Source: Pelobacter sp. UBA5610 (GTDB lineage Bacteria; Desulfobacterota; Desulfuromonadia; Desulfuromonadales; Syntrophotaleaceae). From it: 5,094 nucleotides of DNA. The stretch is taken from contig DIKU01000160.1 in NCBI GenBank assembly GCA_002424645.1, positions 4,320 to 9,413 on the forward strand, read 5' to 3'. Of this stretch, positions 1 through 4,990 are shown in pieces (positions within the stretch are counted from its first letter, which is position 1; every line of letters starts with the position of its first letter). The notes under the pieces are model-generated. The model was not told the origin of the DNA. It did not search any database and was given only the letters and a program-made list of their open reading frames with translations. The position numbers were made by a program, and so were the translations under genes.

Positions 1-129
1 CCAGTGGAGAGAATGTGTTTCCTGCTTTGTCACGAGGCCCTCTCTTTACCGGAGCCGGGGGCATGAGCAGATGAAATATTTCGTGTAACCAGCAGCGGGA
101 ATCAGCCCGCCATCCGGCAGGAGAATGGA

Positions 130-312
130 ATGCAAAAGATTTTTGAGTTTATCGACTATGGTGTGGTGGTGTCCTTTTACGACCATGGCACTCATGTCGT
201 TGAAGTTTCGCTGTATCTGGACGAGAGACGTACCCTTGAGCCCGAGTCGATCGTGTTGACCCATGACGAAGCTGCAAAAAAAATAGCTCTGTTGCGAGAG
301 AAAGAGGCTTGA
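130..312 (+). CDS. Small hypothetical protein, 60 aa
   Basis: I do not recognise this protein. It is acidic-to-neutral, soluble-looking and has no signal peptide, membrane segment or cysteine. The first two thirds read like alternating beta strands (IFEFIDYGVVVSFYDHG, then VVEVSLYLDE). The C-terminal third (residues 44-60, THDEAAKKIALLREKEA) looks like a charged amphipathic helix. It is judged real because AGGAG (119-123) sits 6 nt before the ATG, and because the sequence composition looks like a folded small protein rather than a shadow frame. It stands alone: no co-directional gene follows before the hairpin at 461-515, and the left neighbour is outside the window. The 129 bases before it show no other gene I can support. 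Function unknown; moderate confidence that it is translated. Confidence 0.6.
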   Translation: MQKIFEFIDYGVVVSFYDHGTHVVEVSLYLDERRTLEPESIVLTHDEAAKKIALLREKEA

Positions 313-460
313 GGTAACCAGTGGGTAGCGACAGCACGGGGTGCCTTGAATCGAATGGCGGCACCTGCCCCCCTTTGGTTGGTCCGGGCGGATCTTTAAA
401 TATAAGTTTTACGAAATTAATTCGGATGATTGCTCCATAGAAAAGGTTGGTTGTCCGTGA

Positions 461-515
461 GATCACATAGCAAAAGCCCTCTGTCCTGTGGATGGAGGGC
501 TTTTGCTATGTGGTC
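461..515. terminator. Bidirectional intrinsic terminator hairpin
   Basis: An 18-bp perfect inverted repeat pairs 464-481 with 495-512. One G-U wobble and two further pairs extend the stem to 461-515. The 13-nt interior can pair further through wobbles down to a TGT triloop. The core is GCCCTC/GAGGGC flanked by AAAA on the left and TTTT on the right. Each strand therefore has a GC-rich hairpin followed directly by a U run, the classic form of a bidirectional rho-independent terminator. On the minus strand it begins 30 nt beyond the pgm stop codon. On the plus strand it would end any transcript from the small ORF, about 150 nt downstream of its stop. A second T-rich run (521-530) follows on the plus side. 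Confidence 0.88.
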
Positions 516-545
516 CTCTGTCTTTTTATTGTATAAAGAATGGAG

Positions 546-2198
546 TCAGACCCCCGCACTCCTGAACGTCTCGGCGACAATCGCTTTGGCCTGTTCCTGA
601 ATCTGTTTCAGATGCTCCACGCCCTTGAAGGATTCGGCGTAGATCTTGTAAATATCTTCGGTCCCCGAGGGGCGGGCGGCGAACCAGCCGTTTTCGGTGG
701 TGACCTTGAGTCCGCCGATGCTGGCGCCGTTGCCGGGGGCGTTGGTGAGTTTGGCGGTGATCGGTTCCCCGGCCAGGGTCTCGGCGGTAATCTGCTCGGG
801 CGAAAGTTTGCCGAGGACGGCCTTTTGAGCGGGGCTTGCTTCGGCGTCGATGCGGGCGTAAACAGGGTCTCCGAATTTCTGCACCAGATCCTGGTAATGC
901 CTGTCCGGGTCGCGACCGGTCACGGCGGTGATCTCGGCTGCCAGCAGGCATAGGATGATGCCGTCCTTGTCGGTGGACCACACGGTGCCGTCCTTGCGCA
1001 GAAAGGAGGCGCCGGCGCTTTCTTCGCCGCCGAAGCCGTAGGAGCCGTCCACAAGGCCGTCGACGAACCACTTGAATCCGACCGGGACCTCCGACAGGGT
1101 GCGCCCCAGGTCGGCCGCCACGCGGTCGATCATAGAGGAGGAGACCAGGGTCTTGCCGATCGCAGCGTTGGTGCCCCACCCGGTGCGGTGGCTGAACAGA
1201 TAGTTGATGGCCACGGCCAGATAGTGGTTGGGATTCATCAGCCCAGCCGTCGGGGTGACGATGCCGTGTCGGTCGAAGTCGGGATCGTTGCCGAAGGCGA
1301 TATCGTAGTTGTCCTTGAGTTGGATCAGGCCCGCCATGGCGCTGGCGGACGAGCAGTCCATGCGGATCTTGCCGTCCTTGTCGACGCACATGAAGCTGAA
1401 GGTGGGGTCGGGATCGCCGTTGATCAGGTCGATATGCAACCCGTATTTTTTCGCAATGGGGTGCCAGTAGCCGAGGCCGGAACCTCCCAGGGCATCCGCG
1501 GCGATGCGCAGACCGGCATTTTTGATCGCCTCCATGTCGATGACATTGGCGAGGTCGTCGACGTAAGGGGTGACATAGTCGTAGAGCACCGTTGACGGTG
1601 CGCCAAGCGCCTGTTCATACGGCAGGCGTTTGATTCCATCCAACCCCCGGCGCAGATAATCGTTGGCTCTGGCGGCGATCATCGCGGTTACGTCGGTGTC
1701 CGCCGGGCCGCCGTTGGGCGGGTTGTACTTGATGCCGCCGTTATCCGGAGGGTTGTGGCTAGGGGTGATGACGATCCCATCGGCGAGAAGTCCCTGCCTG
1801 TTTTGGTTGTGGGTGAGAATGGCGTGGGAGATAACCGGTGTGGGGGTGTAGTCCAATCCCCTGGCAATACGCACCTCGATGCCATTGGCTGCCAATACCT
1901 CCAGGGCGGTGGCGTGGGCCGGTTCGGACAGCGCATGGGTGTCCATCCCCATGAAAAGAGGTCCGTCGATTCCGGCGTTTTTGCGGTAATCGCAGATCGC
2001 CTGTACGATAGCGAGAATGTGATCTTCGTTAAAGGTGCCTTTGGCCGCGCAGCCACGATGTCCCGAAGTGCCGAAGGAGACCATGTTGGTTTCATCGCTC
2101 AGATCGGGGTGCCGGGTGTAGTAATCGCTGATCAGCCTGGGGATATTCGTGAGGATCGATTTCGGTGCCGGGTGGCCTGCCAGTGGGTGAAGCGGCAT
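546..2198 (-). CDS. pgm: Phosphoglucomutase (alpha-D-glucose phosphate-specific)
   Basis: Interconverts glucose 1-phosphate and glucose 6-phosphate in the cytoplasm through a phosphoserine enzyme, linking glycolysis with glycogen, trehalose and nucleotide-sugar synthesis. It matches the bacterial Pgm of the E. coli type along its whole length (550 aa here, about 546 in E. coli). The order is: substrate/phosphate loop FGTSGHRG (42-49), catalytic serine S147 in TPSHNPPDNGG, metal-binding DPDFDRHG (D305, D307, D309), sugar-binding GEESAG (391-396), and C-terminal phosphate-binding RPSGTED (509-515). All key residues are intact. A longer reading from 2228 adds ten residues (MSPLFQGERS). I reject it because those codons cover the AAGGAG ribosome site and E. 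coli Pgm begins at the equivalent of MPLHPLAGHPA. Monocistronic: its own promoter lies upstream and a terminator follows the TGA. Divergent from the Crp/Fnr gene. Confidence 0.97.
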   Translation of the reverse strand: MPLHPLAGHPAPKSILTNIPRLISDYYTRHPDLSDETNMVSFGTSGHRGCAAKGTFNEDHILAIVQAICDYRKNAGIDGPLFMGMDTHALSEPAHATALEVLAANGIEVRIARGLDYTPTPVISHAILTHNQNRQGLLADGIVITPSHNPPDNGGIKYNPPNGGPADTDVTAMIAARANDYLRRGLDGIKRLPYEQALGAPSTVLYDYVTPYVDDLANVIDMEAIKNAGLRIAADALGGSGLGYWHPIAKKYGLHIDLINGDPDPTFSFMCVDKDGKIRMDCSSASAMAGLIQLKDNYDIAFGNDPDFDRHGIVTPTAGLMNPNHYLAVAINYLFSHRTGWGTNAAIGKTLVSSSMIDRVAADLGRTLSEVPVGFKWFVDGLVDGSYGFGGEESAGASFLRKDGTVWSTDKDGIILCLLAAEITAVTGRDPDRHYQDLVQKFGDPVYARIDAEASPAQKAVLGKLSPEQITAETLAGEPITAKLTNAPGNGASIGGLKVTTENGWFAARPSGTEDIYKIYAESFKGVEHLKQIQEQAKAIVAETFRSAGV

Positions 2199-2206
2199 GC
2201 TGCGTT

Positions 2207-2212
2207 CTCCTT
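2207..2212 (-). promoter_or_regulatory. Ribosome binding site of pgm (decides start)
   Basis: AAGGAG on the minus strand, 8 nt before the ATG at 2198. The alternative ATG at 2228 has only a weak GAGG 13 nt upstream. This site plus homology of the N-terminus fixes the start at 2198. Confidence 0.88.
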
Positions 2213-2262
2213 GAAATAGTGGACTCATTCTCGATGGGCATCCTCGCGTCGTTCAGGCAGGC

Positions 2263-2290
2263 AGTTTAACGACCCTGAGGATTCTGTCAA
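2263..2290 (-). promoter_or_regulatory. Predicted sigma70-type promoter of pgm
   Basis: On the minus strand a perfect -35 box TTGACA (2290-2285) is followed after 16 bp by TAAACT (2268-2263), four of six matches to TATAAT. Transcription would start near 2256, leaving a leader of about 58 nt before the pgm ATG. The -35 box lies between the arms of an inverted repeat (2272-2303). The strength of the -35 box suggests fairly constitutive expression unless a repressor uses that repeat. Confidence 0.6.
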
Positions 2291-2303
2291 GTTGCGTCAG
2301 GGT
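2272..2303. repeat. Inverted repeat around the pgm -35 box
   Basis: Seven-base arms ACCCTGA (2272-2278) and TCAGGGT (2297-2303) are perfectly complementary with an 18-bp centre that contains the TTGACA -35 box. The arms lie at the edges of the -35 region on the same promoter, where a dimeric repressor could block RNA polymerase. No regulator is known for it; chance occurrence of a 7-bp repeat is possible. Confidence 0.35.
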
Positions 2304-2389
2304 TTATAGGTTGGTTACTTAAACATTTGTTGCCGCAAAGAGTTCATCACCGCATGCTTCTTTTGCCGCTGCAGTTCTGCTATGGATGT

Positions 2390-2418
2390 ATTTACTGGGG
2401 TAGTCCCCGATTTACTGG
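2390..2418. repeat. Pair of 9-bp direct repeats with nested GGGG/CCCC
   Basis: ATTTACTGG occurs at 2390-2398 and again at 2410-2418, start to start 20 bp, close to two DNA turns. Between them lies GGGG-TAGT-CCCC (2397-2408), a 4-bp inverted repeat. The block ends 8 bp before the predicted -35 box of the Crp/Fnr gene, a usual place for an activator or autoregulatory site. The sequence is unlike the palindrome at 3240-3255, so if functional it is probably read by a different protein. Confidence 0.4.
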
Positions 2419-2426
2419 ACGGTGAT

Positions 2427-2456
2427 TTGAACAAAATTCCGGCATCCAGAGATAGT
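2427..2456 (+). promoter_or_regulatory. Possible promoter of the Crp/Fnr regulator gene
   Basis: TTGAAC (2427-2432) resembles a -35 box, and 18 bp later GATAGT (2451-2456) matches TATAAT at four of six positions. Start of transcription would be near 2463, giving a leader of about 55 nt. The spacing and both boxes are suboptimal, so this is a weak call; no better pair is visible in the divergent region. Confidence 0.35.
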
Positions 2457-2507
2457 GACCCGAAAATAGAAACTAGCAACATAATTAGCGGAGTATCAAA
2501 CGATCGA

Positions 2508-2512
2508 TGGAG
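2508..2512 (+). promoter_or_regulatory. Ribosome binding site choosing ATG 2518
   Basis: TGGAG lies 5 nt before the ATG at 2518. Three start codons follow each other in frame (GTG 2512, ATG 2515, ATG 2518). The first overlaps the site and the second is only 2 nt from it, so 2518 is the best start. Confidence 0.55.
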
Positions 2513-2517
2513 TGATG

Positions 2518-3216
2518 ATGGACTGTCTGTGCAATAAATTGGCCTGGGATGGCCTGGTTTTGTCCGAGATCTGTGTTGGTGATCTGTGGATGTTTCAAAA
2601 TCTTGCTCCCCGGGAGCTCGAGGCCCTGAGTAACCTGGCTAACCGTCGGCGGGTGGAACCCGGTGAATATCTGTTCAGGCAAGGGGATCCGGTTAGGGAG
2701 ATGTTTCTGATCAAGGGAGGACGTGTAACCTTGTCCAAAGTTTTTGAAAACGGAAACGAAAGAACCCTGGATATCCGAAAAGGGGGGGATTTGTTGGGGG
2801 AAAATATGCTGGCCGAGGAAGTCGAATATCCGGTCAGTGCCCGGTGCCTTGAAGATTCCCTGATTTGCGGGCTTAAAAGGGAGCAGTTCGAAAGCATTAT
2901 TCTGGAGCATCCCAATGTCGGGCTGCAGGTGATCAAAAATATGAGTCGGAGGATTTCAAGTCTGACCGACCGCATAGGAGATCTGGCAAATTCCGACATT
3001 GAAGAGCGGCTGTACAGCATCCTGATGCACATTGCAGGCGAACATGGGCAGATAGAGTCGGACGGTATGCGGATTCCGTTTCCTTTGACCCACGAGGAAT
3101 TGGGTTTCCTTGTCGGTGCCCATCGCGTAAGCGTCAGCCGTGCCTTAAAGGCGCTGAAGCTGGCCGGCAAGATCGCATCGGAGGGAAAGAGTCTACTCCT
3201 CCTGCGGCCCCAATAA
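2518..3216 (+). CDS. Crp/Fnr-family transcriptional regulator, Fnr-like with clustered cysteines
   Basis: Cytoplasmic dimeric DNA-binding regulator, 232 aa, the usual family length. Order: cysteine-bearing N-terminal extension (C3, C5, C19); cyclic-nucleotide-type beta-barrel (about 24-125, with GEYLFRQGD and GGDLLGE); long dimerisation helix (about 132-165); winged helix-turn-helix (190-219, LTHEELGFLVGAHRVSVSRA). The barrel lacks the Arg-Ser pair with which E. coli Crp holds cAMP (Tyr-Pro in my alignment), so cAMP is an unlikely ligand. C117, in DSLICGL, aligns with C122 of E. coli Fnr (TSMVCEI). With the three N-terminal cysteines this makes four possible Fe-S ligands, although C-X1-C-X13-C differs from the Fnr spacing. 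The recognition helix reads R203-V-S-V-S-R208: the Glu used by Crp and Fnr is Val, as in NtcA. It lies just upstream of the flavoprotein gene, which it may regulate through the palindrome at 3240-3255. Family sure; ligand and targets inferred. Confidence 0.93.
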   Translation: MDCLCNKLAWDGLVLSEICVGDLWMFQNLAPRELEALSNLANRRRVEPGEYLFRQGDPVREMFLIKGGRVTLSKVFENGNERTLDIRKGGDLLGENMLAEEVEYPVSARCLEDSLICGLKREQFESIILEHPNVGLQVIKNMSRRISSLTDRIGDLANSDIEERLYSILMHIAGEHGQIESDGMRIPFPLTHEELGFLVGAHRVSVSRALKALKLAGKIASEGKSLLLLRPQ

Positions 3217-3239
3217 GGATTGTTTGCCATTTTTTCTTT

Positions 3240-3255
3240 TGTAGCCGTTGCTACA
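3240..3255. promoter_or_regulatory. Perfect 16-bp palindrome, likely Crp/Fnr-family operator
   Basis: TGTAGC-CGTT-GCTACA: six-base arms, perfectly complementary, four-base centre. It contains GTA-N8-TAC, the consensus architecture of NtcA sites in the Crp family. It lies 24 bp beyond the regulator's stop codon and 111 bp before the flavoprotein ATG. It is unlikely to be a terminator: the T-rich stretch precedes it on the plus strand, and neither strand has a U run after the stem. The adjacent Crp-family gene, whose recognition helix resembles that of NtcA, is the obvious candidate reader. The binding itself is inferred. Confidence 0.65.
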
Positions 3256-3276
3256 GAACTTGATCCTCTTTTCACT

Positions 3277-3282
3277 TACCCT
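3277..3282 (+). promoter_or_regulatory. Possible -10 box of the flavoprotein promoter
   Basis: TACCCT fits TAN3T and starts 22 bp after the GTA-N8-TAC site. If transcription starts at 3289, this box occupies -12 to -7 and the palindrome is centred at -41.5, the class II activator position. No convincing -35 box is present, as expected for an activator-dependent promoter. TAN3T alone carries little information, so the call rests on spacing. Confidence 0.35.
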
Positions 3283-3307
3283 CCACGACAAATGCGGAAC
3301 TGAGCGG

Positions 3308-3341
3308 CACCGGTTTGTGACAGTCATGCACCGGTACCGGT
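3308..3341. repeat. CACCGGT repeats and hairpin in the flavoprotein leader
   Basis: CACCGGT occurs at 3308-3314 and 3329-3335, 21 bp apart, and a third ACCGGT follows at 3336-3341. The last two form the perfect 12-bp palindrome ACCGGTACCGGT (3330-3341). Because ACCGGT is self-complementary, copy one can pair in RNA with copy two or copy three. With copy two the stem continues, after one mismatch, through five more pairs (two of them wobbles) to a CAG triloop at 3321-3323. The block lies 25 bp before the flavoprotein start and downstream of its predicted transcription start. It could be a second operator or a leader structure; neither is proven. Confidence 0.45.
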
Positions 3342-3366
3342 CGGTACAGAGACGAGGAGGTGTTCC

Positions 3367-4047
3367 ATGAAAGTTTTGGGCGTTTCAGGTTCCCCTGTAC
3401 ACAACGGCAATACGGATCGTGCTTTGAAAAAGGTTTTGGAGGCAACCGGGCTCGCAACGGAATTTGTCAGCCTGAAAGATTGTACCGTTGCGCCCTGCCG
3501 TGCCTGCCTTGGTTGTGTGGATACCCATTGCTGCGTAATCCAGGATGATGGCATCGTTTTGGCAGAAAAGGTGAAACAGGCCGATGCGCTGGTGATTGCC
3601 GGTTTTACTCCCTATTCTTCTCTCGATTCACGCACCAAGGCCTTTATGGAAAGGCTTTATCCCCTGCGCCACAACAAAGGATTACTGGCAGGAAAGCCTG
3701 GTGGGGCGGTCATCACCTGTGCAATTCAGGCGAATAACGAAAAAATGCCACCGGCTTTTGATTTCGGATCCAATGCCATAAAGTTTTTTATGATGGAAGA
3801 GGGGATGGAGTTTTTAGGTTCCGTAAGGGTTGATGGCAATGTGCCCTGCGTGAAATGCGGGTACGGCAACGCGTGTGCCATGAGCGGCATCACTATGTTG
3901 TTTGGGCAAGATGCTACCGTTGAATCCGTGGGCATACATGCCTTTGAAGACCAACCCGCAGCCGTGAGGGCTGCCGTTGAACTCGGTAAATCGATCGCGG
4001 TGTCTCTCCGGAGGGGAACCCGCCCGATGCCTATCACCCCGGCGTAG
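3367..4047 (+). CDS. Iron-sulfur flavoprotein, NADPH-dependent FMN reductase family (Isf-like)
   Basis: Predicted cytoplasmic FMN- and [4Fe-4S]-containing electron-transfer protein, 226 aa, flavodoxin-like fold. The FMN phosphate loop is SGSPVHNGNTDRA (7-19). The compact cysteine motif of Methanosarcina Isf (C-X2-C-X2-C-X4-7-C) is present as C44, C47, C50 and C55 (or C56). The first strand (MKVLGVSGS) and C-terminal helix (about 194-213) are those of the family. Further cysteines C161-X2-C164-X5-C170 and C118 lie outside the classic motif and could bind a second metal site or serve as redox thiols. Archaeal Isf reduces O2 and H2O2 with electrons from ferredoxin; here the substrate is unknown. 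The start is secure: AGGAGG (3355-3360) lies 6 nt before the ATG. It is probably transcribed from its own promoter under the palindrome at 3240-3255, and its 3' end overlaps the convergent radical SAM gene by 14 bp. Confidence 0.9.
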   Translation: MKVLGVSGSPVHNGNTDRALKKVLEATGLATEFVSLKDCTVAPCRACLGCVDTHCCVIQDDGIVLAEKVKQADALVIAGFTPYSSLDSRTKAFMERLYPLRHNKGLLAGKPGGAVITCAIQANNEKMPPAFDFGSNAIKFFMMEEGMEFLGSVRVDGNVPCVKCGYGNACAMSGITMLFGQDATVESVGIHAFEDQPAAVRAAVELGKSIAVSLRRGTRPMPITPA

Positions 4048-4978
4048 GTTTTTCATCTGCCGTGTCGAAACGCCACAGACCGCTTTTCTTTGCCCAATTG
4101 TGGGCCTTGTGCACCTCCTGCAAAGTCGGTCGGCGGTCGAGGGGCGGATAGACTGCGGCCCGATGGCAGGGGTGATATTGATTCATCAGGTTGATATACG
4201 TGTCGCGGGAAACCTGCTCGGACAAAAAGGCAACAATCCGTTCGGTGCCTGCCAGGTTTTCCGGCAGGATCAGGTGACGAACTAACAGCCCGCGATAGGC
4301 GATGCCCCGGTGGTCGATTCTCAGGTCGCCAACCTGTTGTTGCATAATTCGAACGGCAGCGCGGTTGACTTCGGCGTAATCCGGAACTCCCAACAGGGGT
4401 GCGGCGATGCCGGAATCGGCAAACTTCATGTCGGGCATGTAGATGTCGACGATACCGTCGAGTATCGCCAGGGTGTGCGGGCAGTCGTAACCACCGCTGT
4501 TGTAGACCAGCGGAAGTCGTAGCCCCCGTCGCGCGGCCAGCCGCACGGCAGCCAGGATCGGCGCCACCACGTGGCTCGGGGAGACCAGATTGATATTGTG
4601 GCAGCCCTGCCGTTGCAGGCTAAGCATCATGGCGGCGAGGGTTGTGGCTGAAACCGGTCGCATCGGTTCCCGGGGCTGGCTGATGTCCCAGTTCTGGCAG
4701 AAGACACAACCCAGATTGCAATGGCCGAAGAAGATGGTGCCGGACCCCTGTTGTCCTACCAGGGGTTGTTCCTCCCCGAAATGGGCTCCGAAGCTGGCGA
4801 CCTCCGCACGCGATCCGGTGCGACACCAGGCACCGCGGTTGCTGTGCAGGCGATTGACGCCGCAGCGGCGAGGGCACAGGTCGCAGCTTCGCATGCGGGA
4901 ATAGGCCGATTTCAGGCGCTCGTCGAAGCGCCCGCTGACCAGCAGCTTTACATAGGCGGGAACGGTGTCTTCGGCCAT
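4034..4978 (-). CDS. Radical SAM protein, PflX/COG1313 family (PFL-activating-enzyme-like)
   Basis: Putative glycyl-radical-activase-like enzyme of 314 aa, a normal length for COG1313. The SAM-binding [4Fe-4S] motif is C87-X3-C91-X2-C94 (GHCNLGCVFCQNWDIS). The N-terminus carries a second four-cysteine group, C32-X2-C35-X3-C39 with C52 (CDLCPRRCGVNR, AWC), typical of this family and likely to hold another cluster. Other family blocks are GSGTIFFGHC (78-87), INLVSPSHVV (129-138), DIYMPDMKF (178-186), LILPENLAGT (236-245) and LMNQYHPC (264-271). Its substrate is not known for the family, and no glycyl radical enzyme gene is visible, so the name PFL activase would over-claim. The ATG at 4978 is the only plausible start: an in-frame TGA, the stop of the preceding gene, lies 12 nt upstream. 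No good Shine-Dalgarno sequence is visible, which suggests translational coupling with that gene. Cytoplasmic. Confidence 0.92.
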   Translation of the reverse strand: MAEDTVPAYVKLLVSGRFDERLKSAYSRMRSCDLCPRRCGVNRLHSNRGAWCRTGSRAEVASFGAHFGEEQPLVGQQGSGTIFFGHCNLGCVFCQNWDISQPREPMRPVSATTLAAMMLSLQRQGCHNINLVSPSHVVAPILAAVRLAARRGLRLPLVYNSGGYDCPHTLAILDGIVDIYMPDMKFADSGIAAPLLGVPDYAEVNRAAVRIMQQQVGDLRIDHRGIAYRGLLVRHLILPENLAGTERIVAFLSEQVSRDTYINLMNQYHPCHRAAVYPPLDRRPTLQEVHKAHNWAKKSGLWRFDTADEKPTPG

Positions 4979-4990
4979 TGCGGCAGGGAT

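Noticed and set aside
1..90. Open frames entering from the left edge and ending at 66 or 90, as the tail of an upstream gene
   Set aside because: All three plus frames stay open for a similar short distance and none gives a clearly protein-like peptide, so no choice can be supported.
340..365. Hairpin GGTGCC/GGCACC downstream of the small ORF as its terminator
   Set aside because: Only six pairs with a 14-nt loop, and the following bases are mostly C with three T; the hairpin at 461-515 is far stronger.
526..1389. Long 287-codon minus-strand frame inside pgm
   Set aside because: It is an alternative frame of the GC-rich pgm gene, very rich in Arg, Gly and Pro; pgm explains the region fully.
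2199..2228. Ten-codon N-terminal extension of pgm starting at ATG 2228
   Set aside because: It covers the AAGGAG site of the ATG at 2198, has no good ribosome site of its own and extends beyond the N-terminus of E. coli Pgm.
2507..2515. Two-codon mini-ORF (ATG GAG TGA) just before the regulator start, as a translational control element
   Set aside because: Its nearest GGAG is 13 nt upstream, and such short ATG-stop pairs occur often by chance; nothing else supports it.
3240..3255. TGTAGC/GCTACA palindrome as an intrinsic terminator of the regulator gene
   Set aside because: The T-rich stretch lies before the stem, not after it, on the plus strand, and the minus strand continues with A-rich sequence; an operator fits better.
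4030..4053. CCTA/TAGG hairpin followed by five T at the end of the flavoprotein gene, as a terminator
   Set aside because: A four-pair stem with an 11-nt loop is too weak; it also coincides with the stop codon and the start of the opposing gene's overlap.
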